Below, piece after piece: positions 42,699-55,083 of a stretch of DNA of 64,000 nt. Each line of letters opens with the position of its first letter. Position 1 is the first letter of the stretch. Source of the DNA: Mercurialis annua (Eukaryota > Streptophyta > Magnoliopsida > Malpighiales > Euphorbiaceae); the NCBI RefSeq assembly GCF_937616625.2, contig NC_065577.1:6365001-6429000 (forward strand), in the 5' to 3' direction. A program made the translations under genes and the position numbers. Under the pieces are notes generated by a model, which was given only the letters and a program-made list of their open reading frames with translations, did no database searches and was not told the origin of the DNA.

Positions 42699-45600
42699 TG
42701 TCACGACCCAATTTCATGAATCGTGACCGGCGCTAGGGTATGGGTATTGTTGTACCAAAACCCGTAGCAAGCCTTGCGGAAATCAAATAACATTTAAACC
42801 TGCAGAAAACTGCTCGGGGGCAACCGAGACTCCAACCTAAGTCTAGCAATTTATAATACAGTTCTAATATAAATAACTTAAGTATCTGAAATATACCACG
42901 ACATGCCTTAAATATAATATTAAAATATTCCAGTGTAAACATGCTAATAATAAATAATCGGTCTACTCGACAATCCCAATGCAATAACAAATGTAATATA
43001 TAAACTAGTTCTACTGCGGTCTAAGAGTTTGAAAACAGAAACTAGTTTAATAACATAAAAAACCTCCGAGGAATCAAAATAATCGGAGTGGACCGGCTTT
43101 CAAATCACGAACCTGGAAAATTTGGGAAAACAACGGGGTCAGATATACTGAGATGAGTTCGCAATACTATTTACATTTATTAAGTTTAAAACCCTTAAAT
43201 CAAAACATCTTTATACTAATATAATATGATTATGGAAAACAGTATTGAAATGATCCCAGCGTAAGTATGACATAGCATACCGAAACCCAGAGTGGACGGG
43301 AACAAATCCTCGTCATATAAATATAACAGCGTAAGCAAGACTTTAGTCTGCCGTTTCCCAGAGTACTCACCGGTGCACACAGTCTCGATACAAGCCTATC
43401 GAGTAGCTCGTTTCAATCCAGATCCATAATCGCTTAAAACAGTTCAAAAGCATTTATAATACCAAAATAAATTGCGGTACTTAATAAAGCGGTAAATAGC
43501 ACTTCAAACTCACTGCTTGCTTATCCACGTGATCTTGGCAAACAGCTAACCCTGCGTAGACTCCGAAGCACGAACAGTCGACGGGTCTAAAATAATAAAT
43601 AGGTTAAAATCCGTTGACCCCTAACTCTAAGATCACTAGACACCACGTAGGACTAGCACAATTAAATAACCAGATAAATCACAGAAGAACACAATTCTCA
43701 AATAAATTATAATGCCGTAATTAATTCAAGACTATTGAGTTCGTACTTAAATTCAATCCGAAAATCTTATTAAAATAATATTTAATTGATAAATAAAATC
43801 AATTCCTCAAATAGTGAGTTAGCCGAATTTTTCAAAACTACCAAGCTAAACTCACATGTCGGTGACCCAAGTCCAAACCGACCCAACCATAAAGCCAGAG
43901 TTATAAACCACAGTTTATAATTAATATTAAATAAAATATTAATTAATATCAAAATAGAACTCAATAGCTTGAAACCCAAGTAATTAAATATTACCGGCAA
44001 TATCTCAAATAATTACATAGCATAATAAAGCAAAAATATGACTTTAATTTCAAAGGCACCCTAAGCCAAAAATATCAAATTATCAATTAAATAATAATTA
44101 ATAATAATTATTAATTTAATTTTTAAATACTCAAATATTATTTTTAGGTCTTAAAAATAATATAATTCATTTGACAACTTTTAAATAAAATAAAATCCCA
44201 ATACTTATTTAATATAGTCAATATAAAATCTTATGTATAACTATTATAAAATTAATATTTAATTTAAACTTAAAATATCAATGCCCGAAGTAATTTCAAT
44301 TTATAAATAATTATATTATTTAAAACGTTAATTAATGAGTCGAAACCAAATTCGCAAATTGAAATCAAAAATCAATTAAAACAGTTAAAAGATAAGTTTA
44401 GGAACCAAAAGATTTAAGACACAAAAACTTGATAACCAAAGTTATCATTTAGCCAATAAGAATTTGAATTGGCCAATAGCCATATGACACAAAGTCATCT
44501 TCTTCATTTATACACAAACCAAACCCAAACACACAACTCCAAACAATTGCAGAACTTCAATCATTAACCAAACTATCAATTCATTAACTAACTAACTAAT
44601 GAATTTGAATCATACAAACTAAAGACTTCCTAACCTAACCATAATCAATAACATATTCAAACTTGGCAAGAACCCAAAGCAATGAAATCAAAATCAATCA
44701 CAGTAACCAAATTATCATAACAAGAAACGAGCTCAAGACAACCGAAGATTCAATCACTGAGACATTAAAACGACGAGCTAACAATCACACTAACGATTAA
44801 CCATTCAATGATAGATAACCTAACGATCAAAGGAACAACCAAAAACTCATGTAAACAACCCCCCACACATTCGGCAGAAACCTTCAACATGTATACCGAA
44901 ATAATACGTGAAAAAACGATGAGCGGCATCGATTGTTACGAGTTCGTTTACGTACCGTTTGACGAACGAATGGTGTAGAAACGTAGATGCGTGAGTCTAC
45001 TTTCACGGGAAACAAACGGAATTGATTTCGACCTCCGAACGGCTGCCAAACGAATCAAATTTCAGAAGGATCGAATTAACTTTAAAACAGAATTTCCAGA
45101 AAACGGTAAAACGGCGGCGATTGGTACGAGAAATATAACGTACCGTTCTTCGAAACAAAAGTTGGGATTTGTAGATACGTGAGTCTTCTATCTCTGGAAG
45201 GAAGCGGAACCTATTTCGGTTCAGAAACGATAGAGAAATCAGTGATGAACGGAGATGTCGTTTTTGAACAAAACTGAAATTAATGAATCACAAACTTACC
45301 AAGATTTGGTAAGATCCTGAGATGATTATAGCCGATGAAATTCAGAGAATTTGGAGAGGGAGTGACGGCCAAAGTTTGATGAAGAAGTAGGGAAGGAATT
45401 TAGGTTAAAAACGTTGCTTAAATAGGGTAGGAAATCAGCCTAAACGAGACAGCCGGTAAGGTCTCGTTCGAGACCTTCTAGTCTCGAACGAGACCTGTGT
45501 AATTTAACACTGGTCTCGTTCGAGACCAGCAGGTCTCGAACGAGACCTTAGTTAAATTTCACAGGTCTCGTTTGGGACCTGCTGGTCCAAACGAGACCGG

Positions 45601-45743
45601 GTCAACCTATTGGTTGACCCACCAATTAAAACCTAAACCAAAATTTTCTCAAACCATCAAATCGAATCACGAAATCACAATCGACCCGAATTTAAAATCG
45701 AAAACTCAAAAAAATAACTTTAAATTTTTTACGGGTTATTACA
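42699..45743 (-). repeat. 3' LTR of the LARD-like element
   Basis: On the minus strand it starts TGTAATAACCCG and ends ..GGTCGTGACA. It is 3045 bp. A purine-rich tract (minus-strand AGTTAGGGAGAA, 45744-45755) precedes it. Confidence 0.93.
45462..45596 (-). promoter_or_regulatory. Dyad array TCTCG-(TT/AA)-CGAGA in the 3' LTR
   Basis: Perfect copies lie at 45462-45473, 45482-45493, 45514-45525 and 45534-45545; diverged ones at 45566 and about 45586. Centres alternate TT and AA, so neighbours can also pair into longer hairpins. On the minus strand the array lies upstream of a TATA-like CTATTTAAG (about 45417-45426), which places it in the U3 promoter. Confidence 0.72.
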
Positions 45744-48700
45744 TTCTCCCTAACTTATTAAAAATTCATCCTCGAATTTAAAACAAAACCATCGACGTAC
45801 CACTTAACATAAAGTTACACGTCCGACTGAATAAAATGTACAAGGCCGATAAGAAAACGCATCCACAAGATACCCTACGAAAATCAGGACAACAAAAACA
45901 ACGAAACTGCAAACGACCTCTGTCCTTAAAGAACAGTTCTCAACCAACCCAACTGTAGTTAAATTAATTCCATGCTCAACGACATACGCACATGCTTAAG
46001 AAAAACTCAACATGTTGTCCCTCAAAACAACTCAAAACCTTCAGTTGCAAAAACTGAACACACTCAAAGGTCACCAAAGTACTAGCATAACTTCTACTAG
46101 GCATAACGATAACATAACTCTAGGGCAGTTCAACTAAGATACAAACAGCTCTACTACCCAACACTCGGCTAATATACATAGGATAATTAAGATCAAATCT
46201 CGAATCGCAAAACCGACACTGGCTCGCAATATAAGCGATCACAACACACATAAATACCAAATTCTGTTTCTAACAATTAGGTGCCCAACTAAAAGTAACA
46301 CAATTTCCCAACCGAGAGTCACAATTACTCTATACCAAAGTGGCTTCCAAAAACCAGCTCGAAGCTCATCTATTATAAAATTCCAAATATCAAATACGAG
46401 ATCAAACAATAAGCTCGACTATAGTTCTTACAATTCCAACTCTTTTGCCTCAACAAAAACAATAACATTGCAGTATAGTTGATAAAATCTATCATTCCTA
46501 AACCCTTACTTCCTTTTACTTATAGCATCTCTACATCAAAAAGTCCGAAAACAAAACCCTATAACTTCAGATAATATTTCGGTTCCAAAACAAACATTAT
46601 AATAATCATCTAATCCTAACGATTAGTACCAGCTCGATAATACTATTAACTTGTGAATCAACAACAAGAAAACTCATAACGCAATTCAAAGAAAAGCGAG
46701 CCTCTCTCATGATAACAAAATAAATTTCTATATCAATGATAAACAATATCCATCATAATGATTCTTCCAATCACTCAGAAACATAACGCCACAACTACTC
46801 TGAACATTGACTGCATCTCACTTAAATACACAACCTAAAATTTTTGTCGCCCTCACCAAAGGTTCAACAACTGACCCAACGATATCCATGATTACGATAA
46901 TGCCATCTATAACAAAATCGATCAACCAATCATGGTTGTCGAAACTTATTAAATCAACTTTCTCATATAACCAAATCGAACTCAAATCCTCAAAATTATT
47001 CAATCAGTTGACTACAGCCTCGTATACAACGAGAGATCAAACGACCTGTTTACTACGACCGGATTGTTAGTTATGCCCAAAATCAACCTCTGTGGGTATA
47101 AAATCTTTTAATACAAAATATTTTATATAAAAATTTATATTACAAAATTTTACACTCTGTTAAAAAGACTCTACGTATTTCACCTCCTTTTCATTCAAAA
47201 TCGAAATACCTTTGCCGTTGAAAAACCATCGGTTTTGGAAACCCCTAAAATTTTCCAGAACATACACATTCTGGATTTGAGATTTTCCCGTACTTTTCAA
47301 TACGTTTGAAAATTTATAAAACAGTTCAACTGTCAAAATTCATGTTCTCTTAAAATCAAACTTGTTTAAACACATTTTTCATATATAGTTTATACTTTAA
47401 AAACTAACTGTGGCAAAATCTTCCGTATTCAAAATACACATGATGTTTCAAACATCCCAAAATTTTAAATCGCTTCTAAATTTTCTCAAACAAAACACAA
47501 TTTGAAGAAATCGTTTAAGCGGAAAATTTATTATCCCTTTTTAAATCAATTTTGACAAAATTTATCCCTTTCCTCAGAAAAGTAAAATCAGCAATATAAA
47601 TTCCTTGGTTATAAACATTCCTTATATCAATTCACCAAAATACTTTGGACAATTTAAAATCTGGAAAGTTAAAGTTTCTTTTTAAAATACAGTGTATACA
47701 CACACATGAGCATAACCAATATCCTTGATTCACAAATCCTTAAATCACGAATCGGTAATTATCATGAACTCTTCCTAATCTGACTCTAACCATAAACCAC
47801 ACTTGGCACAACTATGTCTCGAGCGCAACCTCAAAATCATTCTTACTCATAACCACAAGATTCTGATTCTACAGACCATTATCTTACGATATAAACACCC
47901 AACAACCATCATCATCATCACAGAGTATTTGTCTAGCTACCTTCCGGTAACAGTTTCAAAATTATTTAAAATTTCACAACTTTATAAATACATTTACCCC
48001 AAAGAAACTCGCGAGTTTGTTTCAAAACATCTTTCTCAAAACACTTTATCGATAAAATCCATTTTACATAATTGTGCGCCAGGGTGATGACATCTCTCAT
48101 CCCCAAAGAGTTGCATCCAACCCTAATAATTTCTATGCACGTGATGCATGTACTATTATGCATGTATCAATTATTAATTCATCTTTTATTTAGTGAACAT
48201 ACTCAGTGTTCAATGCAATCCTATTCGTGACAATCAAAATGCATGTGTATGATATGTCTGGGCACAATTATGTGTTGAAAATATTTCAAATATTTTAACA
48301 TATCAATCTTTGAAATCCATTCCTCAATAAAACATTTGCTAGACGTTACACTCTGTGAGACGTGCATTCGATAACCTCAAAATATTTCTCAAAATTCCTT
48401 ACTTGTAACCTGGTAACACTCAATGCTACAAACAACTCCTCCTAACAACTTCATTACCTGGGCATCCAACTAACTTTAACCCAAACTGAAACTTATTCCT
48501 AAAGAAATAACACACCAATACTTTCCTACCAAATTTACCGCCAGCTACCGCATCGCATCACCAGACTTGATGGAAACATCAGTGCATTAATACACCGATC
48601 TATCTTTTCGGTTTAGAGTTTTCAATATCCGATCTAGGATAATCAGATATCATAATCCAACCCAAGGGAATATTTCCCTCATCTTCCTCGATATCGAAAT

Positions 48701-50104
48701 CCAAGGATTTCGATTCAAAAAAAACAAAATAGCAAACCCAGCTTATCCCCAGTTGATACTATATCAAAACGGGGTCTGAACAAAGTTCGACTCACACTCA
48801 ACCCAAACATCAGGTATCTATCACAACATATTTTTTTTAAAACCTCATTACAAAATCACCATGTAATTATATCATCCTTTAATAGTACGTTTCAAAATTC
48901 GTTTTGAAATTAAAATCAAATACGAAAACTTCCAAATTTTGTTGAGCCCCACGGTTAAAACAAAATCACAATTGTAAAAACCTCTTCTTATTAATCAGTT
49001 GCTTTAAAACGGATACCCAAGTATCTCAAATCATGAAATCATCGAGCTAGCCGAGTCATTACAACTACCGAGCTCAACTCCTAAATTTGGGTGACCCAAG
49101 TCGAACCCAAAACAATCGTTTATAAAACGTATTCTAAATATTTGTAAATTCGGAAAATATTTAAATAAAATTTTCATCCTTTCAAATTTTGGGAGCTCAA
49201 CTTAAACCAACCGCTAAACGGTAAACTAAAACTTATGTGAGAAATCTTTGATTTCAAAAAGCCAATCCGTAAATCCCAAAAATTAAAATGTTGATACACT
49301 ACAACATGGTAAGATAAATTCAACGTTAAAATTCTCACAACAAATGAATCATCATATAAGAATATCATTTTGAAATCATCGCTTGTTTACACCAATCCTA
49401 ACATAATATTTCAAAATACCAGAATTTCTTCTTACTGGTAACTTAACCAAAAATCAAACTTTTTAAGAATTTAAAACCAAACTTCTCTTATGATTCTGTG
49501 TCTACACACTAATCAGATAAAACAATCATTCTCAATGGAAATTTTAAAACAATATGTGGTCAAACAGTGTATGACCACCAAAACACGCATTAGAATTTAA
49601 CCTAAAATCTCTTTAATAAAAACAAGGTTATCGACTAAATATATCCTCATAAGTGCTAACGTATATAGCACTCAGCAATTACGGCCAAAACCAAATTGTA
49701 CTATCAAATAATTCATTGTTATTTAAAACCATTAATGGCATAAAGCCAAAGTTTTTCAACAACATCATACCCGAGTATGAGTTTAGAAAAAAAAATTATC
49801 CAACCTATGATTTCCCGAGAAATCGAAAACAATTATAATCACCCAAGTGAAATAATCTCAACATGATAAAACACAGCAATTAACATACAAGTGAAATAAA
49901 TTGTCAATCAAAACATCAATTTCAAATAAGGACTGACAGACATCACCTATAGAATGTAGGCTGAAGGTTTGAAAACAAATGATGACGTTATAAAAGACAA
50001 GACACGAATCCTAATTCCGCAGTAGTTCCTAAGACACGACATCAACTTATCATGCCAAAAACACATAACAATTAACATGCATAAGGCCTTGGTTTGAAAC
50101 CAAA
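45744..50104 (-). other. Non-coding interior of the LARD-like element
   Basis: AT-rich DNA with short scattered open frames on both strands. None shows protease, reverse transcriptase, RNase H, integrase or zinc-knuckle motifs. Nothing else was recognised. Confidence 0.7.
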
Positions 50105-50116
50105 GCTCTGATACCA
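50105..50116 (-). other. Primer binding site (initiator tRNA-Met) of the LARD-like element
   Basis: The minus strand reads TGGTATCAGAGC four bases inside the 5' LTR, complementary to the 3' end of initiator methionine tRNA. Confidence 0.9.
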
Positions 50117-50120
50117 ACTT

Positions 50121-53100
50121 TGTCACGACCCAATTTCATGAATCGTGACCGGCGCTAGGGTATGGGTATTGTTGTACCAAAACCCGTAGCAAGCCTTGCG
50201 GAAATCAAATAACATTTAAACCTGCAGAAAACTGCTCGGGGGCAACCGAGACTCCAACCTAAGTCTAGCAATTTATAATACAGTTCTAATATAAATAACT
50301 TAAGTATCTGAAATATACCACGGCATGCCTTAAATATAATATTAAAATATTCCAGTGTAAACATGCTAATAATAAATAATCGGTCTACTCGACAATCCCA
50401 ATGCAATAACAAATGTAATATATAAACTAGTTCTACTGCGGTCTAAGAGTTTGAAAACAGAAACTAGTTTAATAACATAAAAAACCTCCGAGGAATCAAA
50501 ATAATCGGAGTGGACCGGCTTTCAAATCACGAACCTGGAAAATTTGGGAAAACAACGGGGTCAGATATACTGAGATGAGTTCGCAATACTATTTACATTT
50601 ATTAAGTTTAAAACCCTTAAATCAAAACATCTTTATACTAATATAATATGATTATGGAAAACAGTATTGAAATGATCCCAGCGTAAGTATGACATAGCAT
50701 ACCGAAACCCAGAGTGGACGGGAACAAATCCTCGTCATATAAATATAACAGCGTAAGCAAGACTTTAGTCTGCCGTTTCCCAGAGTACTCACCGGTGCAC
50801 ACAGTCTCGATACAAGCCTATCGAGTAGCTCGTTTCAATCCAGATCCATAATCGCTTAAAACAGTTCAAAAGCATTTATAATACCAAAATAAATTGCGGT
50901 ACTTAATAAAGCGGTAAATAGCACTACAAACTCACTGCTTGCTTATCCACGTGATCTTGGCAAACAGCTAACCCTGCGTAGACTCCGAAGCACGAACAGT
51001 CGACGGGTCTAAAATAATAAATAGGTTAAAATCCGTTGACCCCTAACTCTAAGATCACTAGACACCACGTAGGACTAGCACAATTAAATAACCAGATAAA
51101 TCACAGAAGAACACAATTCTCAAATAAATTATAATGCCGTAATTAATTCAAGACTATTGAGTTCGTACTTAAATCCAATCCGAAAATCTTATTAAAATAA
51201 TATTTAATTGATAAATAAAATCAATTCCTCAAATAGTGAGTTAGCCGAATTTTTCAAAACTACCAAGCTAAACTCACATGTCGGTGACCCAAGTCCAAAC
51301 CGACCCAACCATAAAGCCAGAGTTATAAACCACAGTTTATAATTAATATTAAATAAAATATTAATTAATATCAAAATAGAACTCAATAGCTTGAAACCCA
51401 AGTAATTAAATATTACCGGCAATATCTCAAATAATTACATAGCATAATAAAGCAAAAATATGACTTTAATTTCAAAGGCACCCTAAGCCAAAAATATCAA
51501 ATTATCAATTAAATAATAATTAATAATAATTATTAATTTAATTTTTAAATACTCAAATATTATTTTTAGGTCTTAAAAATAATATAATTCATTTGACAAC
51601 TTTTAAATAAAATAAAATCCCAATACTTATTTAATATAGTCAATATAAAATCTTATGTATAACTATTATAAAATTAATATTTAATTTAAACTTAAAATAT
51701 CAATGCCCGAAGTAATTTCAATTTATAAATAATTATATTATTTAAAACGTTAATTAATGAGTCGAAACCAAATTCGCAAATTGAAATCAAAAATCAATTA
51801 AAACAGTTAAAAGATAAGTTTAGGAACCAAAAGATTTAAGACACAAAAACTTGATAACCAAAGTTATCATTTAGCCAATAAGAATTTGAATTGGCCAATA
51901 GCCATATGACACAAAGTCATCTTCTTCATTTATACACAAACCAAACCCAAACACACAACTCCAAACAATTGCAGAACTTCAATCATTAACCAAACTATCA
52001 ATTCATTAACTAACTAACTAATGAATTTGAATCATACAAACTAAAGACTTCCTAACCTAACCATAATCAATAACATATTCAAACTTGGCAAGAACCCAAA
52101 GCAATGAAATCAAAATCAATCACAGTAACCAAATTATCATAACAAGAAACGAGCTCAAGACAACCGAAGATTCAATCACTGAGACATTAAAACGACGAGC
52201 TAACAATCACACTAACGATTAACCATTCAATGATAGATAACCTAACGATCAAAGGAACAACCAAAAACTCATGTAAACAACCCCCCACACATTCGGCAGA
52301 AACCTTCAACATGTATACCGAAATAATACGTGAAAAAACGATGAGCGGCATCGATTGTTACGAGTTCGTTTACATACCGTTTGACGAACGAATGGTGTAG
52401 AAACGTAGATGCGTGAGTCTACTTTCACGGGAAACAAACGGAATTGATTTCGACCTCCGAACGGCTGCCAAACGAATCAAATTTCAGAAGGATCGAATTA
52501 ACTTTAAAACAGAATTTCCAGAAAACGGTAAAACGGCGGCGATTGGTACGAGAAATATAACGTACCGTTCTTCGAAACAAAAGTTGAGATTTGTAGATAC
52601 GTGAGTCTTCTATCTCTGGAAGGAAGCGGAACCTATTTCGGTTCAGAAACGATAGAGAAATCAGTGATGAACGGAGATGTCGTTTTTGAACAAAACTGAA
52701 ATTAATGAATCACAAACTTACCAAGATTTGGTAAGATCCTGAGATGATTATAGCCGATGAAATTCAGAGAATTTGGAGAGGGAGTGACGGCCAAAGTTTG
52801 ATGAAGAAGTAGGGAAGGAATTTAGGTTAAAAACGTTGCTTAAATAGGGTAGGAAATCAGCCTAAACGAGACAGCCGGTAAGGTCTCGTTCGAGACCTGC
52901 TAGTCTCGAACGAGACCTGTGTAATTTAACACTGGTCTCGTTCGAGACCAGCAGGTCTCGAACGAGACCTTAGTTAAATTTCACAGGTCTCGTTTGGGAC
53001 CTGCTGGTCCAAACGAGACCGGGTCAACCTATTGGTTGACCCACCAATTAAAACCTAAACCAAAATTTTCTCAAACCATCAAATCGAATCACGAAATCAC

Positions 53101-53165
53101 AATCGACCCGAATTTAAAATCGAAAACTCAAAAAAATAACTTTAAATTTTTTACGGGTTATTACA
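50121..53165 (-). repeat. 5' LTR of the LARD-like element
   Basis: This is the 3045-bp near-identical copy of 42699-45743, at a constant offset of 7422. Differences I saw are near 50317, 50925, 51175, 52373, 52588 and 52899. Confidence 0.93.
52884..53018 (-). promoter_or_regulatory. Dyad array TCTCG-(TT/AA)-CGAGA in the 5' LTR
   Basis: Same array as at 45462-45596, shifted by 7422. This is the copy expected to act as the element's promoter region. Confidence 0.72.
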
Positions 53166-53170
53166 ATATT

Positions 53171-54108
53171 AAAAAGATTACTTTTAGCTACTCTTTGATC
53201 ACCGAGCTATTAATACGACCAAAAATAATTTTTCAAGTTGTTGACATGATATGACATTTTAATTCCACATATGTAATTATATGATTATATACACAACTGT
53301 ATTTTTTTAGTAATATGACGTGTAAATTTAAGTAAAAAGATAGTTATTTTTATCATTTACCACATCGATAATCGAAAAACGGCTAAAACCACTTGTTTGA
53401 TAAGTATATTTTAGAATATTTAAAACACTAGTATAAAAGAAATAAAACTTTAAACACTAAGATAAAAGATTTGGAAAAGTTAGACACCATTTATATACTT
53501 TTCCTTAAACTATCTCCAAAAAAAAAAAACATTTGAAAGGGGTCTCTTGAGTTTAGTGCATATAAAATTATGAAATAAATATAGTTAGGCGGTCTCTATT
53601 ACAAAACAATTATAAAATTTTGAAAGAATAAAATTAATATACAAGTAGTACTTCAAAATTAAATAAGAAGGAAGAAGTTAAAAACTTAAAATATTATATA
53701 AGTACAGTTGTTTGTGATGTGCAAAGTCTGTAATTTGCTTATCAAGAAGACAGAATAATATTGCAGAAAGTCAATACAGGGTAGCTTTCTTGACCTTTTT
53801 GCACCATAAGAACAATTTAACTAATTTTTTTTTTAAAAAATTAATATCAATTTATTTTCTGCATTATATTCATTACTTAAGTATAATTTAAAAAATAATT
53901 TTATTCAGTTATTAATTTTTTTATCATCAATTTTTCTTCTAAATCATTAACGTACCTAGTAAATTAAATATTTATATCAAATTCAATAAATTGATTTTAA
54001 ATCATTAGTAGATTTAAAAAATCTGCCAGATGGTCATCACATTCCAACATGTAAACCATTAGTATTTTGTTTAATTTAACTGCTTAATGATACAGTAATA
54101 GTACTTCA
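53171..54108. other. AT-rich intergenic DNA, nothing seen
   Basis: No frame, repeat or motif was recognised. Confidence 0.35.
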
Positions 54109-54117
54109 TAAATAAAA

Positions 54118-54405
54118 GGGTTAATTGTAAATACATACACGAATTTTATTCTAATTTGCAATTACAACATAAAATCTGAAACTTGACAATATCAGTAACC
54201 AACTTTCATTTTTTGGCAAATTGGTACACCGACCAATTACGCAACGACACATGACGGTATATTACAATGTCCACGTTAGTATTTTTCGTGTTTGGTGTAT
54301 CAATTTGCCAAAAATATAAAGTTGGTTATTAATATTGTCAAGTTTCAAAGTTTATATTGTAATTGCAAATTAGGATAAAGTTCGTATATAATTTAAAATT
54401 AACCC
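54118..54405. mobile_element. Fold-back MULE-type MITE with perfect 9-bp duplication
   Basis: This 288-bp hairpin has arms starting GGGTTAATTGTAAATAC and, reverse-complemented, GGGTTAATTTTAAATTA, both continuing with CTAATTTGCAATTAC. The flanks TAAATAAAA are identical at 54109-54117 and 54406-54414. It lies about 100 bp from the 3' end of the next gene's coding region. Confidence 0.82.
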
Positions 54406-54501
54406 TAAATAAAATAGCAATAACAACCCATTAATTAATTATTAAAAATAACAGCAGTAACAGAGTACAATTTTAAAGAAATTAAAAAAAATGGATATAC
54501 A

Positions 54502-55083
54502 CTAAATTCCAAAAAGTTTCTTACATGCTTTTCGGAGCCTACCTCCATTTTTACTCTTCACATTCTTCGCTGTTTTTGTTGTATCCATACTCCCATCATC
54601 CTCACCGTCAACATATTGATCACGATCATCTTGATGGTCACGATCACGATCATGATGATGAATTGGTGACTGCAATTTGGTAGCTTGGTCATGAATTCTA
54701 CAGTACCTTTCAGAAACTGATGCAGATCTTTTAATGGAGAAAGCTTTTTTAACTGCTGAATGAAGTGCATAAGCTGAAGCTGATGAAACTGATGAGTTTC
54801 TTTTTAGTTTCATTCCAAATTTCTCTTCTTTTAACCCTTCTTCTAATTCTTGATCTTGATCTTGAATATTTTCCTTTTCTTGTGATCCAAGAAATGAATC
54901 TTGATTGGTATTAGCTTCATGGTTCTTGATTTTCTTGGTTTCTTGAAATGTTTGAGGATCTAGAGCAGTAGAAGTTGTAGTACTAGTGGTTTTCTTGGGT
55001 TCAAGAGATGTTAAAAGATCTGAAAGATCCATTGTTTTTGAATTTGTTGAGTTTATGATCTTGATCTTTGCATACCCTTTCAT
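54502..55083 (-). CDS. Uncharacterised plant protein, basic and serine-rich, single exon
   Basis: The ATG at 55083 opens an intact 193-residue frame. Codon use and composition differ from the simple-sequence frames around it. Residues 1-90 are polar, with Thr/Ser and then Gln/Glu/Asp-rich stretches. A compact core near residues 98-135 reads SVSSASAYALHSAVKKAF followed by SIKRSASVSERY. A His/Asp-rich run and a Lys/Arg-rich C terminus ending KKLFGI follow. There is no signal peptide or membrane segment. I recall similar short plant proteins with an S-V-S-E-x-Y core but no assigned function. It is probably a real gene: intact, with a conserved-looking core, and not part of a mobile element. Confidence 0.75.
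   Translation of the reverse strand: MKGYAKIKIINSTNSKTMDLSDLLTSLEPKKTTSTTTSTALDPQTFQETKKIKNHEANTNQDSFLGSQEKENIQDQDQELEEGLKEEKFGMKLKRNSSVSSASAYALHSAVKKAFSIKRSASVSERYCRIHDQATKLQSPIHHHDRDRDHQDDRDQYVDGEDDGSMDTTKTAKNVKSKNGGRLRKACKKLFGI

Larger units (their letters stand above)
42699..53165 (-). mobile_element. LARD-like non-autonomous LTR retrotransposon, 10,467 bp
   Basis: Two 3045-bp LTRs lie in direct orientation and are flanked by a perfect 5-bp duplication ATATT (42694-42698, 53166-53170). The primer site abuts the right LTR, so the element reads on the minus strand. The 4.38-kb interior shows no gag or pol motif and no frame over about 95 codons. Long LTRs with a non-coding interior match the LARD type, which depends on proteins made elsewhere. 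I noted about six substitutions between the LTRs (about 0.2 percent), so at an assumed 1.3e-8 per site per year the insertion is of order 0.1 million years. Confidence 0.92.

Noticed and set aside
42733..42990. Identical minus-strand open frames in both 3045-bp LTRs (also 50155-50412), and pairs at 43782/51204 and 44991/52413
   Set aside because: They are identical because the LTRs are; length and composition are no more than chance frames.
46807..48087. Open frames of 60-94 codons in the LARD interior as possible gag or pol remains
   Set aside because: No zinc knuckle, protease, reverse transcriptase or integrase landmark could be found on either strand.
54558..54770. Second minus-strand frame inside the 54502-55083 gene
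   Set aside because: It is the alternative-frame shadow of the longer intact gene.
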